Assembly (NCBI GenBank): GCA_010909725.1
Contig: JAACMV010000008.1
Location: 930,001-994,000 of the forward strand
From: Picochlorum sp. 'celeri'
Lineage: Eukaryota; Chlorophyta; Trebouxiophyceae
Direction: 5' to 3'
DNA length: 64,000 nt
Shown: positions 43,598-52,481 of the stretch, piece after piece
Layout: every line of letters begins with the position of its first letter
Numbering within the stretch: the stretch's first letter is position 1
Translations under genes and position numbers: made by a program
Notes under the pieces: generated by a model
Told to the model about the DNA's origin: nothing
Database searches by the model: none
Seen by the model: the letters and a program-made list of their open reading frames with translations, nothing else

Positions 43598-44319
43598 TCT
43601 CCTACCCAAGTCTACAAAATGAGTAGATAGATTACCCTTCTAAGAATTCCCTGCTCCTGCTCCTCGCTGGTACTATGAGTATCACAGACAACACGTGCCC
43701 TTCGCCTTCGTCTTCTTCCTCAGGACTACAGCACCGCGCATGAGAGAATTATACTCGAGTTAACAAAGGTAGTGTTAGGATAGCTTATGAAAGGCAGTAT
43801 TCTACAAACAAGGACACCAATGCTCCGACCGAGGAATCTTCGATGAGCACTGTATCTCACGAATGCCTCACCAACATGACCAGGTATACCTGGACAACAT
43901 TTATATACATTAGCTGAAAAATACTCTGAGTCCATTCACACGTGTCCTCGCGCTCGCCGTGGAACAAGTTGTGAGACCCACACATTCGTTCGGAGTCGTA
44001 ATGTTCGATTCAAGGAGAGCTGTGACGATTCAAATCTGTAATGTTCGATTCAAGGAATTAAAGAATTGTTAACAATATCAACGGAGCCATTCCGATCTGC
44101 CCATCATTCAAGAAGAATTCATCGGCTTTGCCGTTACGGTTCTCGAGTGATAGATAGGGCATATCTGCCTGCACGAGCTGCTGTCACAGAAGAAGACCAA
44201 TTTCGGCATTCGTTGGTTCGAACCGTCGTTCAGGAGACGAATGCATGCGCGTCTGTTATGACTGTGTACTGAACGAATTATAATTATTAATAAGATATAC
44301 ATCCATTTACCACTAGAGA
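43598..44319. other. Divergent spacer between Tudor-like and HAD genes
   Basis: 722 bp. Contains the 19-bp direct repeat at 43998 and 44038 (listed separately) and an 8-bp inverted repeat GCATTCGT/ACGAATGC at 44206-44213 and 44237-44244 around a GGTTCGAACC core. No protein-like frame and no convincing tRNA cloverleaf were found. Promoters for the genes at 43597 and 44320 should lie here. Confidence 0.45.
43998..44056. repeat. Two 19-bp direct repeats, 40-bp period
   Basis: GTAATGTTCGATTCAAGGA occurs exactly at 43998-44016 and again at 44038-44056. The two copies are 40 bp apart, about four DNA turns, and between them lies a partial third copy, GACGATTCAA. They sit about 265-320 bp upstream of the HAD nucleotidase ATG and about 400 bp from the Tudor-like gene start. 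Such spacing suits paired protein binding sites, but a local duplication is equally possible. Confidence 0.5.
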
Positions 44320-45210
44320 ATGAACGTTCGGGTAGTTTCGACGTGGAGGCAGCAGGGACAACGTGTCGCGTGCCGTCCAGCTGCCGGGGCGGACAGATTC
44401 TTGGCGGATAGTGGCCAGGTCATGGCGATTCGTGGGCGCCGATTGTATACTAATAGGTCGAGGCGTGCGTTGATGCCACAATGCATGAGTCAGAGTGTAC
44501 GGAAGAATAACATCATGGCTCGGCACGGCAGTGGAGAGGAGGGGGTCGGGGAGGTCAAAAGGGCTCGCGTCACGATTGCCGTGGATGTTGATGAAGTCCT
44601 TGGAAGGTTTGTTCACAGTCTGAATGCCTTCTGCTTAGAGAAGTACGGGCAGCAGTATAGAGTGGAGGATTATTTTGTGTACGACTTTGCTCGGGTATGG
44701 GAGTGTTCACAGGATGAGTCCAACCATAGGGTACATGAATTTTTCACGAGTGCTCACTTTAGAGATGGGATCGAAGTTATTCCTGGGTCATTTGACAGTT
44801 TGGATCGAATGAAAAAGGTGCACAGCGATGATTTGGCCCTGCATGTTGTCACTTCGCGGCAGCACGTGATTCAGGAGCAGACACTCGAGTGGCTGGACCG
44901 CCATTTCCCTGGTATATTTGATCAAGTTTTCTTTGGTAATCACTTTGCCCTCGAGGGCACGTCGAAGAAGAAGTCGGAGATATGCAAAGAAATTGGGGCA
45001 TCTGTGTTGATTGATGACAACCCATGGTATGCCATGGAGTGCGCAGAGGCTGGAATCCAGGTGCTCTTGTACGACTGGAAATCCCAGTATCCTTGGTCCA
45101 AGACCGACCAGGATGGTCCTCACCACGAGAATATCATTAGGGTGTCTGATTGGGAACATGTAGAAGCCACTGTTGTAGAAATCATGACAAACACATGTAC
45201 ATATGTTTAA
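44320..45210 (+). CDS. HAD-superfamily 5' nucleotidase-like hydrolase
   Basis: 296 residues from the ATG at 44320. A basic, Ser-rich N-terminal region of about 75 residues may be an organelle presequence; an internal Met (MARHGSGEEG) is an alternative start. The HAD core has ITIAVDVDEVLGRFVHSLN with catalytic DxD, then VVTSRQHVIQEQTLEWLDRH (motif II), FFGNHF, KKKSEICKEIGASVLIDDNP with the distal Asp pair, and VLLYDW. This matches the 5'(3')-deoxyribonucleotidase-like group in algae and plants. The natural substrate is unknown. It ends 49 bp from the convergent USP gene. Confidence 0.72.
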   Translation: MNVRVVSTWRQQGQRVACRPAAGADRFLADSGQVMAIRGRRLYTNRSRRALMPQCMSQSVRKNNIMARHGSGEEGVGEVKRARVTIAVDVDEVLGRFVHSLNAFCLEKYGQQYRVEDYFVYDFARVWECSQDESNHRVHEFFTSAHFRDGIEVIPGSFDSLDRMKKVHSDDLALHVVTSRQHVIQEQTLEWLDRHFPGIFDQVFFGNHFALEGTSKKKSEICKEIGASVLIDDNPWYAMECAEAGIQVLLYDWKSQYPWSKTDQDGPHHENIIRVSDWEHVEATVVEIMTNTCTYV

Positions 45211-45259
45211 GTATCATACAGTAACTCAACCCGTCGCCATCATGTACTACTACAATGTA

Positions 45260-45760
45260 TTATGAATTATAAATAGCGAGTGGTCTCGTGCAGTGCTTGA
45301 GACAGTAGTCTGTAACAGATCCCAGGAAGAATCGATGCAGTGCACTCTGGCCATGCCTGGCCATGACCACCACATCAGCTTGCAACTCGTCACTCTTTCT
45401 ACAAATAATCTCCCCGATCGACTCATTGTCAATCTCATACCTCAGGACGTGCAAGATGGTCTCCACCCGCTCGGTATCAGGAAAGTATTCGCCAATGTAC
45501 GACATTGCCCTCCTCTCCATAACCCCTTCAGCAGCAGCAATAGCATCCTCACCACCGCTGGATCCAGACACCATCATGGACGCCATTGTCGACGACACAT
45601 CCACGCGAGGTATCACATGAATCAAGTGCAACTGTATCGTGTCGTCGGCATGTGAAACGACCATGGGCGTGATGCAGTGCTCACATGCCCATTCGACTGC
45701 TTGCTCACAACCACTCGAGTCATCCACGCAGAGCACTACATTTCTGATGCGATGACCCAT
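45260..45760 (-). CDS. Universal stress protein (USP domain)
   Basis: 166 residues filling one USP fold: RNVVLCVDDSSGCEQAVEWACEH at the start, LHLIHVIPRVD in the middle, IICRKSDELQADVVVMARHGQSALHRFFLGSVTDYCLKH near the end. The nucleotide loop of ATP-binding USPs is G-2X-G-9X-G(S/T); here the first Gly is replaced by Ala (ARHG) while the rest is kept, so ATP binding is possible but not certain. Role in stress signalling is inferred from the family. It diverges from the mL43 gene across 130 bp containing several short GC-rich inverted repeats (45.79-45.85 kb). Confidence 0.8.
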   Translation of the reverse strand: MGHRIRNVVLCVDDSSGCEQAVEWACEHCITPMVVSHADDTIQLHLIHVIPRVDVSSTMASMMVSGSSGGEDAIAAAEGVMERRAMSYIGEYFPDTERVETILHVLRYEIDNESIGEIICRKSDELQADVVVMARHGQSALHRFFLGSVTDYCLKHCTRPLAIYNS

Positions 45761-45890
45761 GGGCCATGTATACTATAGAATATTCCTTTAGGGTGTGAAG
45801 GTGTATTTCCACACCAGATCAGCCCAGGTGGGCACTGCAGGGCGCCCATGATTCCATCATTAGAATATAAAAATATTTCTGAATTTCATC

Positions 45891-46376
45891 ATGGGAACAC
45901 ACCGAGGTTTAGCATTCTTTAATACATTGTTATTAGTACAAAGAAGAAGTTCCATCATGTCCCGACGGGGTGTGTGGCAGCTGCAGCGCATAGCGTTCAA
46001 CTACTGCGAACACTCGGGAAGCAGCAGAGGCGCCAGAGAATTCATCAAGCATTCAAGTAATTCCTCCAGTGGATATATGACATCGTTCATGGAGGATAAT
46101 CCTCAGATTGATGTCACTATGACGGTGCGACCTGGAAGGCATCCGTGGATTGAGGCCACCTATCTGAATGGCAGAGTTCGATCTGTGTCCATGAGGAATG
46201 ATGATCCTGTGGAGATACTGAGACAGATGATGAATCTGAGGTCATCTGTGGGAAGGAAGACAACGTGTGGAAGAAAGAGCAATAGGCAAATTAAGGAGAG
46301 GGTGGTGACCCAGCAACCAAGCATCCAAGGGAGGTGGACCCCAGCTTTGGCAACGGCTCTGGCCAATGGCAAGTAA
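45891..46376 (+). CDS. MRPL43: Mitochondrial large-subunit ribosomal protein mL43
   Basis: 161 residues from the ATG at 45891. The first 22 residues (MGTHRGLAFFNTLLLVQRRS) look like a mitochondrial presequence; an internal ATG at 45957 would give the bare domain MSRRGVWQLQRIAFNYCEHSG. The L51/S25/CI-B8 thioredoxin-like fold follows: NYCEHSGSSRGAREFI, NPQIDVTMTVRPGRHPWIEA, YLNGRVRSVSMRNDDPVEI, with the C-terminal VVTQQPSIQGRWTP shared by plant and algal mL43. It belongs to the mitochondrial ribosome. Confidence 0.85.
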   Translation: MGTHRGLAFFNTLLLVQRRSSIMSRRGVWQLQRIAFNYCEHSGSSRGAREFIKHSSNSSSGYMTSFMEDNPQIDVTMTVRPGRHPWIEATYLNGRVRSVSMRNDDPVEILRQMMNLRSSVGRKTTCGRKSNRQIKERVVTQQPSIQGRWTPALATALANGK

Positions 46377-46844
46377 GTGGAATGGATCATTGACGAGGTT
46401 GGAACCAATTGGGACGAGGGAAGTGCATGCCATTCAATTAGTGTGGGTTACAGCACCAGCCTTGGAGGTGATATGCATCACTCTCTGGATGAAGATGCAA
46501 GTACTGGTGGTGGTTCATCCACAGAATAGTCTCATATGAGATCTCATTCCATAAAATCTATGGATGGAATCCAACGAGTGACGTGAACGCAGATCGCGAG
46601 GTATGAGCTGATAAGCCTGCAGGCTTTTGATCGATAGCGTTATGTATTGCGTGATAGACGACATGGTAGTCCCATCGCGATGGGCCAACGATCGATCGCT
46701 GGCCACGCCCGTAGGGTGCAGATATCCAGATACGCTCTGATCCCCAGAATCTGAATTTATCTATACCTCTCCCGTCTGCTCCGCATAGTGCACAACCATA
46801 ATTTAAATATATAATTATTTGTGAATAGAGTACTGACTGCCACT
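46377..46844. other. Intergenic spacer with one copy of a 19-bp motif
   Basis: 468 bp after mL43 and before the Met/Asp-rich secreted protein. It contains one copy of the 19-bp element shared with 58.5 kb (46440-46458). The remainder, with GATCGATCG near 46,690, shows no gene, tRNA or terminator-like structure that I can support. Confidence 0.45.
46440..46458. repeat. 19-bp motif, copy 1
   Basis: AGTGTGGGTTACAGCACCA is identical to bases 58536-58554. It lies 64 bp beyond the mL43 stop and 387 bp before the next ATG. Two exact 19-bp matches in 64 kb of non-repetitive sequence are not expected by chance. Function is unknown. Confidence 0.55.
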
Positions 46845-47546
46845 ATGAAGATGCTCCTGTTGGCCATTCTCGCAGCTACGGCTGCGACAGCCGTTTCTGC
46901 TGATACAAGCATGAATGGGTACTTCATGGCGGATTTGAAGAATGCTGATGGTGAAATGACCGGTTCGATGAATGCTTCTTTGCAAGAAGGGGTGTGGAAC
47001 TGGATCATGACGTCGACATTCCCAGTGGAAAGTGTTGAGATTGTTGATCGCAAGGGGTCAGCTCTGGAACCAGAGTTCAGAAATATCGTCGATATTCCTT
47101 TTGGTTCTTCTGAAAATGGAACCTACGAAGGTACTTTTGACAACGCTGATGTGGACACGTCCAATACTCCGTACTTGTTCAAGGAGGAGAGGAACATGAC
47201 CAATGCCCACCAGTTGGCTGGTCACATGTGCATGGGTCATATCTTTGCGGTTGTGAACGGTACCGATGGAGTTTCTTCTTACGGTGCACTCATGTACATG
47301 GGTGATGGAGAGGATGACTGTTATGTGGGTACTGGAACAGAATCTATGAGAATGAAAATGGACATGGATGGAGACGCCGGCATGGACATGGGAGAAGAAG
47401 ATGACAGTGGTATGGACATGGGAGAAGAAGATACCGGCATGGATATGGGAGAAGAAGATGACAGTGGTATGGCTGCTGGCACGTCCTCTGCCACAGCTAT
47501 TGCTTTCTCTGCCAATGGAATGATGATGATGATGATGTTCATGTAA
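46845..47546 (+). CDS. Secreted Met/Asp-rich protein with tandem repeats
   Basis: 233 residues from the ATG at 46845 (MKMLLLAILAATAATAVSADT), a clear signal peptide. The mature part is CHRD-like in pattern: NGYFMADLKNADGEMTGSMN, WNWIMTSTFPVESVE and TFDNADVDTSNTPYL, then a Cys-containing HLAGHMCMGHIF-like block (reads HQLAGHMCMGHIF). Next come three repeats of MDMGEEDDSG or MDMGEEDTG (47382-47468), an Ala/Ser linker and a terminal hydrophobic Met run (FSANGMMMMMMFM) that could be a GPI-attachment signal. Met and Asp clusters suggest metal binding, for instance copper or manganese, at the cell surface. That is inference. I do not know a named family. Confidence 0.62.
   Translation: MKMLLLAILAATAATAVSADTSMNGYFMADLKNADGEMTGSMNASLQEGVWNWIMTSTFPVESVEIVDRKGSALEPEFRNIVDIPFGSSENGTYEGTFDNADVDTSNTPYLFKEERNMTNAHQLAGHMCMGHIFAVVNGTDGVSSYGALMYMGDGEDDCYVGTGTESMRMKMDMDGDAGMDMGEEDDSGMDMGEEDTGMDMGEEDDSGMAAGTSSATAIAFSANGMMMMMMFM
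47382..47468 (+). repeat. Coding tandem repeat, 30/27/30 bp
   Basis: Three near-identical units encoding MDMGEEDDSG, MDMGEEDTG and MDMGEEDDSG. Differences are mostly silent (GAC/GAT) or the loss of one codon. The high identity suggests recent slippage or unequal exchange. Confidence 0.85.
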
Positions 47547-47569
47547 GAGTCACTTCTTCCTATAGGAAT

Positions 47570-48799
47570 TTATAACGTATCTATAATTGCCTCGTCGCAA
47601 TCCTGCTCCATATCTAATCCTTCCATGTGCATTGCAAGGCGGCACTGGACTGTTCTACTGGCCAAGCAGAGGATTCGCCTGAATTCCTTGCTGTAAGGTC
47701 TCTTCTTCCACTCAAAATACTTTGCATATTCTTTTGGATCGCGAGCCGTTCTATTTAATAATACTGCCAGATCTTTGGGCGAATAGTCTTTTGCCGCAAT
47801 TATCGCCGATGGATCAGGAATAAACTTGTCAATGTTTGGAGCACCAAAATATACTGGTACTGCTCCTGCAGCGAAGGAGTCATACACCTTCTCAGTCACG
47901 TATGAGGGTGCATCAGAATTCTCGGCTGCGAATACAAAGTGATATTGCTGTCCTATCATCCGCTTCCTGTCCCATTTCGATACGCTTCCGTCAAAGGCTG
48001 GCTCATCCTTGTTGTGATGGCATCCCCCATAGGAGTGCACTGGCATGTTCTCCATGAGCTCGGTCAAATAACGCTCTCTTCCGTTCATAGATTCACAATT
48101 ACTGATGAAAACGGCAAGATACACGTCTTTTCTCTTCGGAAGTACTGGTGGCGCTCTGAAATCTATCTTTGTCGCTTCATTGGTGGGGTTTTGAAGATAT
48201 ACGGCAGGCACATCTGCCGTACCACTTGCGGATGCAGCATCGCTCCATATTCTATAATCCACCGTAACATCAATCTTCCCAGATTCTTTTATACCTACAA
48301 TATAAGGATAGTATGTTTCGCTTTCGAGGGACATGAAAACTTTCAATGAACTGCTTGGCTGCTCAGCAGACTCTGCCATGGAGGACATTGACTGTCCAGC
48401 TGTTGCACCATTATTCAGCACATTATACCACAGAGCATCAGCTTCCAAAGGATTATCAGTCCATTGCTTCAGTATAAAAAAGATACTCGTGTCAATCAAT
48501 ATGAAGATGAGATAATGGCTCTCAACAACCACACGCACCCATGCAACGGGACAAGTAAAATTCATATCATGGTACACTGACCCATAGTCATAGAACTTGT
48601 ACGCTTTATTATGATCGCGATCAGGGTATTTCTTGTCCACTTTGACTCGTATACTTGATTTCTGATACGTATCTCCTGATCTATATCGACCTGTAGCCGC
48701 GAAAAGGTGAAAGAGCAACACTGAGGCCGTTAGACCAACAAGAATTAGATGACCACAGCGTCGTCTATGTGACGTACGAATGACCCAACTTGGCCTCAT
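47570..48799 (-). CDS. GT10 alpha-1,3-fucosyltransferase-like enzyme
   Basis: Read as exons 48539-48799 and 47570-48466 with a 72-nt intron (GTGCGTGTG donor, CTGAAG acceptor), giving 385 residues. The intron has no stop and is a multiple of three, so an unspliced 409-residue protein would also be open. Splicing joins CPVAW to QWTDNPLEADALWYN, as in other GT10 proteins, and removes a hydrophobic segment absent from the family. The N-terminus is a type II membrane anchor (HLILVGLTASVLLFHLFAAT). The GT10 donor-binding motif is present: YHFVFAAENSDAPSYVTEKV, then YDSFAAGAVPVYFGAP and FIPDPSAI. Members add fucose to N-glycans in the Golgi. Confidence 0.83.
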   Translation of the reverse strand: MRPSWVIRTSHRRRCGHLILVGLTASVLLFHLFAATGRYRSGDTYQKSSIRVKVDKKYPDRDHNKAYKFYDYGSVYHDMNFTCPVAWVRVVVESHYLIFILIDTSIFFILKQWTDNPLEADALWYNVLNNGATAGQSMSSMAESAEQPSSSLKVFMSLESETYYPYIVGIKESGKIDVTVDYRIWSDAASASGTADVPAVYLQNPTNEATKIDFRAPPVLPKRKDVYLAVFISNCESMNGRERYLTELMENMPVHSYGGCHHNKDEPAFDGSVSKWDRKRMIGQQYHFVFAAENSDAPSYVTEKVYDSFAAGAVPVYFGAPNIDKFIPDPSAIIAAKDYSPKDLAVLLNRTARDPKEYAKYFEWKKRPYSKEFRRILCLASRTVQCRLAMHMEGLDMEQDCDEAIIDTL

Positions 48800-49107
48800 A
48801 ACTTTTCAACAAAATATAGTGCCATCAGCAGTGGCTCTCAGGCCAGGAGATTCCAAAAGCTGGCATTCAAACGTTCTTCCTTTCTGTCTCTTTCCGACTA
48901 TTCACTTCCATTGCTGGACGTGTGTTTGATAATCTACTCAAAAGATGCCAACTTTTCAATCCATTAGACAAATGACGGGGAAGATGAACACGAGGTGGAT
49001 CCTCCAGAAATTTGGATGTCGCTTGATTTAAGAATTTAAAAAAATGCAAGGCAACTTGCCGGAGGCCATATGGTCACGGTCGTTATGTATTGAATTCGGA
49101 ATCTGCA
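48800..49107. other. Divergent spacer between GT10 and SAMHD1-like genes
   Basis: 308 bp that should hold two promoters. No strong palindrome, RNA gene or protein-like frame was seen. The SAMHD1-like frame enters from 49090 but reaches its first ATG at 49108. Confidence 0.45.
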
Positions 49108-50796
49108 ATGGAGGATGAGTACTATGATCCACTGGTGAATGCGAGTCAATTGGCTCAAGAAGCATTCCAAGCCAACCCCGTGCAAGGTGAACGTTTGACC
49201 AATTTCTCGGAGTTCAACGCCTCTCGGAGGGATGGGGATCGATCAGGACCTTTATCAGGAGTTCAGTTGCATGGTAAAATTATAAATGATCCTATTCATG
49301 GCACTTTCCGCCTGGATGCCCAATGCAAGGTTATATTTGATACCAGGCAGTTTCAGAGGCTTCGTCGCTTGAAGCAGCTTGGAATGACGTACTATGTCTT
49401 TCCGGGTGCGTCTCACAATCGATTCGAGCATAGTTTGGGCGTGGCCCACTTGGCACAGAAGTTTGCCATGCAGTTGTGGTCCTTTCAGGGAGCTGCATTG
49501 GATGTGGACAGGTCTGATGTGAGGACAGTCGAAGTAGCAGGCTTGTGTCATGATCTAGGACACGGCCCATTCTCACATGTTTTCGAGAGAGAATTTTTGA
49601 AGAGGAAAGGTATCCTTGATTGGGATCACGAGGATATGAGTGCAAAGATGTTGGATTTTCTGATTGATGAGAACCACATTGATTGCATCTCACCAGATGA
49701 CGTCTCCCGAGTGAAGGCGTTCATCACGTCAGGGCATGGTGTTGGGGCGCAAGAAGCATCGAAAGTCACTCTTGGAGGGCCTACAAAGCGCTGGTTAGCG
49801 GAGATTGTCGCGAATGGGAGAAACTCGATCGATGTGGATAAGTTTGATTATCTTGCTCGGGATGCAACATATTGTGGTGTGAATCTATCCTGCAATTTCA
49901 ACCGATTGATGCAATTTTCAAAAGTCATTGATGACGAGATTTGCTACAAATATACTGAATACATGAATCTGTACGAGTTGTTTCATGCCCGAGCACTGAT
50001 GCACAGATCAGTCTACACTCACAAGAAGGCCAAAGCAATTGAGTTCATGGTTGTGGATGCCCTCTTGGAGGCCGACAAAGCATTAAAATTCAGTGAGAAG
50101 ATCTGGGATGCCTCTGAATTTGTAAGGTTGGACGACAATATATTGGACTATGTGGAAAATTTTGATTTCTATAGCAGCATCTTTTCTTTGCGAGATGACT
50201 CGACAGAAACACATATCCGTGCAGCACAGCGAATAATTGAGAGATTGAGGAGGAGACAATTGTACAAGTATGTCACGGATGCTCCAATTCCTTTCGAAGT
50301 TCTTGAACGAGGGAGGTGGGAGGCCCCCTCTGCACAAGATGTTATCAACTGTTACAAGGGCAGTGATGTCAACCTGTCTGCAGAGGATATTATAATCCAA
50401 GAGAACAAGATTAATTATTCGATGAGAGACAGGAACCCATTAGACCATGTTCACTTTTACGACTATATTGAATCCAATGAGAAGCGAAAATTACGTCCAG
50501 AGCAGATATCGTCCATGGTAGTGCAGAACTTTGAAGAAAAGAGATTGCGGGTTTATTCTAGGAATCCGGACTACAAATATGTGAATGCCTTGCATGAAGC
50601 ATTTGAGGAATGGCTTGGTAAAACATTTGGTACGAAAGCGATCGCTTCTACTCCGGCAAAAACATTGAGGAAAGAAAGGTACAATAAAATAGCCCGCATG
50701 ACAGGTATGCGTGGGAGGGAATTGGTTTTTGGCCCTAGCGATGACAAAGAACATGGTCCAAGCCAAAATAAATACCGAAAACAGATCAATCATTAA
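49108..50796 (+). CDS. SAMHD1-like HD-domain dNTP triphosphohydrolase
   Basis: 562 residues from the first ATG at 49108. The HD-domain core matches SAMHD1: GKIINDPIHGTFRLD, FQRLRRLKQLGMTYYVFPGA, SHNRFEHSLGVAHL, VAGLCHDLGHGPFSHVFERE with the HD metal pair, and NSIDVDKFDYLARD with the distal Asp, followed by NRLMQFSKVIDDEICY. SAMHD1 hydrolyses dNTPs to limit dNTP pools and has roles at stalled forks. The animal N-terminal SAM domain is absent, as in most plant and protist homologues. The last 11 bp overlap the convergent PLP-enzyme gene. Confidence 0.88.
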   Translation: MEDEYYDPLVNASQLAQEAFQANPVQGERLTNFSEFNASRRDGDRSGPLSGVQLHGKIINDPIHGTFRLDAQCKVIFDTRQFQRLRRLKQLGMTYYVFPGASHNRFEHSLGVAHLAQKFAMQLWSFQGAALDVDRSDVRTVEVAGLCHDLGHGPFSHVFEREFLKRKGILDWDHEDMSAKMLDFLIDENHIDCISPDDVSRVKAFITSGHGVGAQEASKVTLGGPTKRWLAEIVANGRNSIDVDKFDYLARDATYCGVNLSCNFNRLMQFSKVIDDEICYKYTEYMNLYELFHARALMHRSVYTHKKAKAIEFMVVDALLEADKALKFSEKIWDASEFVRLDDNILDYVENFDFYSSIFSLRDDSTETHIRAAQRIIERLRRRQLYKYVTDAPIPFEVLERGRWEAPSAQDVINCYKGSDVNLSAEDIIIQENKINYSMRDRNPLDHVHFYDYIESNEKRKLRPEQISSMVVQNFEEKRLRVYSRNPDYKYVNALHEAFEEWLGKTFGTKAIASTPAKTLRKERYNKIARMTGMRGRELVFGPSDDKEHGPSQNKYRKQINH

Positions 50797-52270
50797 AATG
50801 AGAGCTCAAGAAGTGATCTAATGTGTGTATCCACTGGGACATGTGAAAGCCACCTTGACAATACACGACATATGGAGGCCTGATTGGCCCATCTGCACTC
50901 ATCTCAGCTGTGCTCCCATCTATAAAGGTTCCGTCAGCAAATATGACTTCGTCCCCGTATCCAGGGGTGACACCCGGCACGGGCTGAACGTAAGACCCGA
51001 CAGGGCAACATAGCTGCACAGCATTGCAGAAGGCTACCATGGCATCCGGATTCTTCATTTCTATTGCAGTGATGAATGACCAGACATCTGGGTATCCTGC
51101 TTCTGGAATCACCTTATACCCCATTTTACTGAATACTTGAGCTATTAAACGCCCAGACTTCAGTGCTTCGCCCACTGTTGCTGGAGCCATGTACAATCCT
51201 TGGTATAGAAGCCTCAGAGTTTCTCCCGGCACTGATCCAGCATCCATGCCAACACCAGGGGCACTCATTCGTGCTATCGATCGCTCCACTAAGTCAGATA
51301 TACCCGCAACATAACCGCCTCCTGTGGCGATAGTCCCGCCAGGATTCTTGATAAAAGATCCCATGCACAGGTCTGCGCCAACAGACGGTGGCTCTCTCTC
51401 TTCTGTGAATTCCCCGTAGCAATTATCCACAATAACGTACGTATCCGTATTCTGGCTCTTGACACATTCAACAATTTGTTCAATTTCAGAGATTTTAAGC
51501 GTCGGTCGAAGAGCATAGCCGCATGATCTCTGCACCAATGCAACCCGTGTTCTACTGCTCACAGATGTCTTGAGAGCCTCAAAATCCACAGAACCATCCC
51601 TTCGGAGCTCCAGTTTTCTATATGACACTCCAAAATCTATTAAACTCCCGCTATTCTCTTGCCCCCGGGTGCCAATGACCTCCTCGAGGGTGTCATATGG
51701 ACTCCCAGCTACAGCCAATAACTCATCACCAGGCCTTAAACATGAAAATAATCCCGCAGCAATAGCATGCGTTCCAGACACAAATTGAATCCGGACAGCT
51801 GCAGACTCCGCACCCATAACATCTGCCATAATCTCATCGAGCGTACATCGCCCCAAATCTCCATGCCCATACCCAGTAGACCCCTGGAAATGATGTGGAC
51901 CAACCCTGTACTTCCGAAATGCCTCTTGAACCCGCCTCGTGTTGGCTACCACCAACCTGTCTACAGCTTCTATTTGAGGCCTTATATCATTCACGCAATC
52001 CCACACCGATACCCCTGCGTGTCGGGCTCCCTCACCGGCCTCAAGGCCACCTTGCCTACCCTCTTCCTCTTCCTCCTCCTCCCCAGTATTGCTGTCTTGA
52101 CTGGACCATTTCGATCTGTTTGCTGATCTGCCTTCCCCATAACATATCCATCTGGCTTTTTTCTTTCTGTTCATATGGCCCATAGCATGAGTGGACCCAT
52201 CTATTCTGCTGCAGTACTCATTAGGACATGCATGCTGCCATATGCGATGCAGCAAAGATTGAGACCACAT
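50786..52270 (-). CDS. Aluminium-resistance / methionine gamma-lyase-like PLP enzyme
   Basis: 494 residues from the ATG at 52268-52270. The N-terminal 75 residues are basic then Glu-rich and may be a targeting leader. The fold is the PLP type I family called aluminium resistance protein (YnbB-like), related to methionine gamma-lyase: STGYGHGDLGRCTLDEIMAD, IQFVSGTHAIAAGLFSCLRPGDE, VIVDNCYGEFTE with the PLP-binding Asp, and DLCMGSFIKNPGGTIATGGG with the Schiff-base Lys, then MSAPGVGMDAGSVPGETLRL. Homologues are common in Firmicutes, cyanobacteria and algae; the reaction is poorly known, probably a C-S lyase. Its stop overlaps the SAMHD1-like gene by 11 bp. Confidence 0.82.
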   Translation of the reverse strand: MWSQSLLHRIWQHACPNEYCSRIDGSTHAMGHMNRKKKARWICYGEGRSANRSKWSSQDSNTGEEEEEEEGRQGGLEAGEGARHAGVSVWDCVNDIRPQIEAVDRLVVANTRRVQEAFRKYRVGPHHFQGSTGYGHGDLGRCTLDEIMADVMGAESAAVRIQFVSGTHAIAAGLFSCLRPGDELLAVAGSPYDTLEEVIGTRGQENSGSLIDFGVSYRKLELRRDGSVDFEALKTSVSSRTRVALVQRSCGYALRPTLKISEIEQIVECVKSQNTDTYVIVDNCYGEFTEEREPPSVGADLCMGSFIKNPGGTIATGGGYVAGISDLVERSIARMSAPGVGMDAGSVPGETLRLLYQGLYMAPATVGEALKSGRLIAQVFSKMGYKVIPEAGYPDVWSFITAIEMKNPDAMVAFCNAVQLCCPVGSYVQPVPGVTPGYGDEVIFADGTFIDGSTAEMSADGPIRPPYVVYCQGGFHMSQWIHTLDHFLSSHFND

Positions 52271-52376
52271 TCGTATATCCTAGACGACTATGTATATTAT
52301 TAGACCATACACAATGTGTTTTGAACATTTTCGGCTCAATCAGATGACGCAAGTCGGAAATCGATGAGACTCGAGA

Positions 52377-52410
52377 TTTGAAAAGGGTCCTTTAAAAAGG
52401 ACATTTCAAA
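52377..52410. promoter_or_regulatory. Two-part hairpin upstream of DHX35-like gene
   Basis: TTTGAAA at 52377-52383 pairs with TTTCAAA at 52404-52410, and inside it GTCCTTT at 52387-52393 pairs with AAAGGAC at 52396-52402. The inner loop is two bases. The hairpin ends 72 nt before the ATG at 52482, in the 211-bp divergent spacer with the PLP-enzyme gene. It could be a dimer-binding promoter site or a 5' UTR structure. Confidence 0.4.
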
Positions 52411-52481
52411 TACGCGGATGTGACAATCATTATGATCCAAGACCAGTCTACTACTCCAAAACTGATATACATATTTGTATA

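Noticed and set aside
44206..44244. Stem GCATTCGT/ACGAATGC around GGTTCGAACC, reminiscent of a tRNA T-arm
   Set aside because: No acceptor, D or anticodon arms of correct length can be built around it; it is kept only as a promoter inverted repeat.
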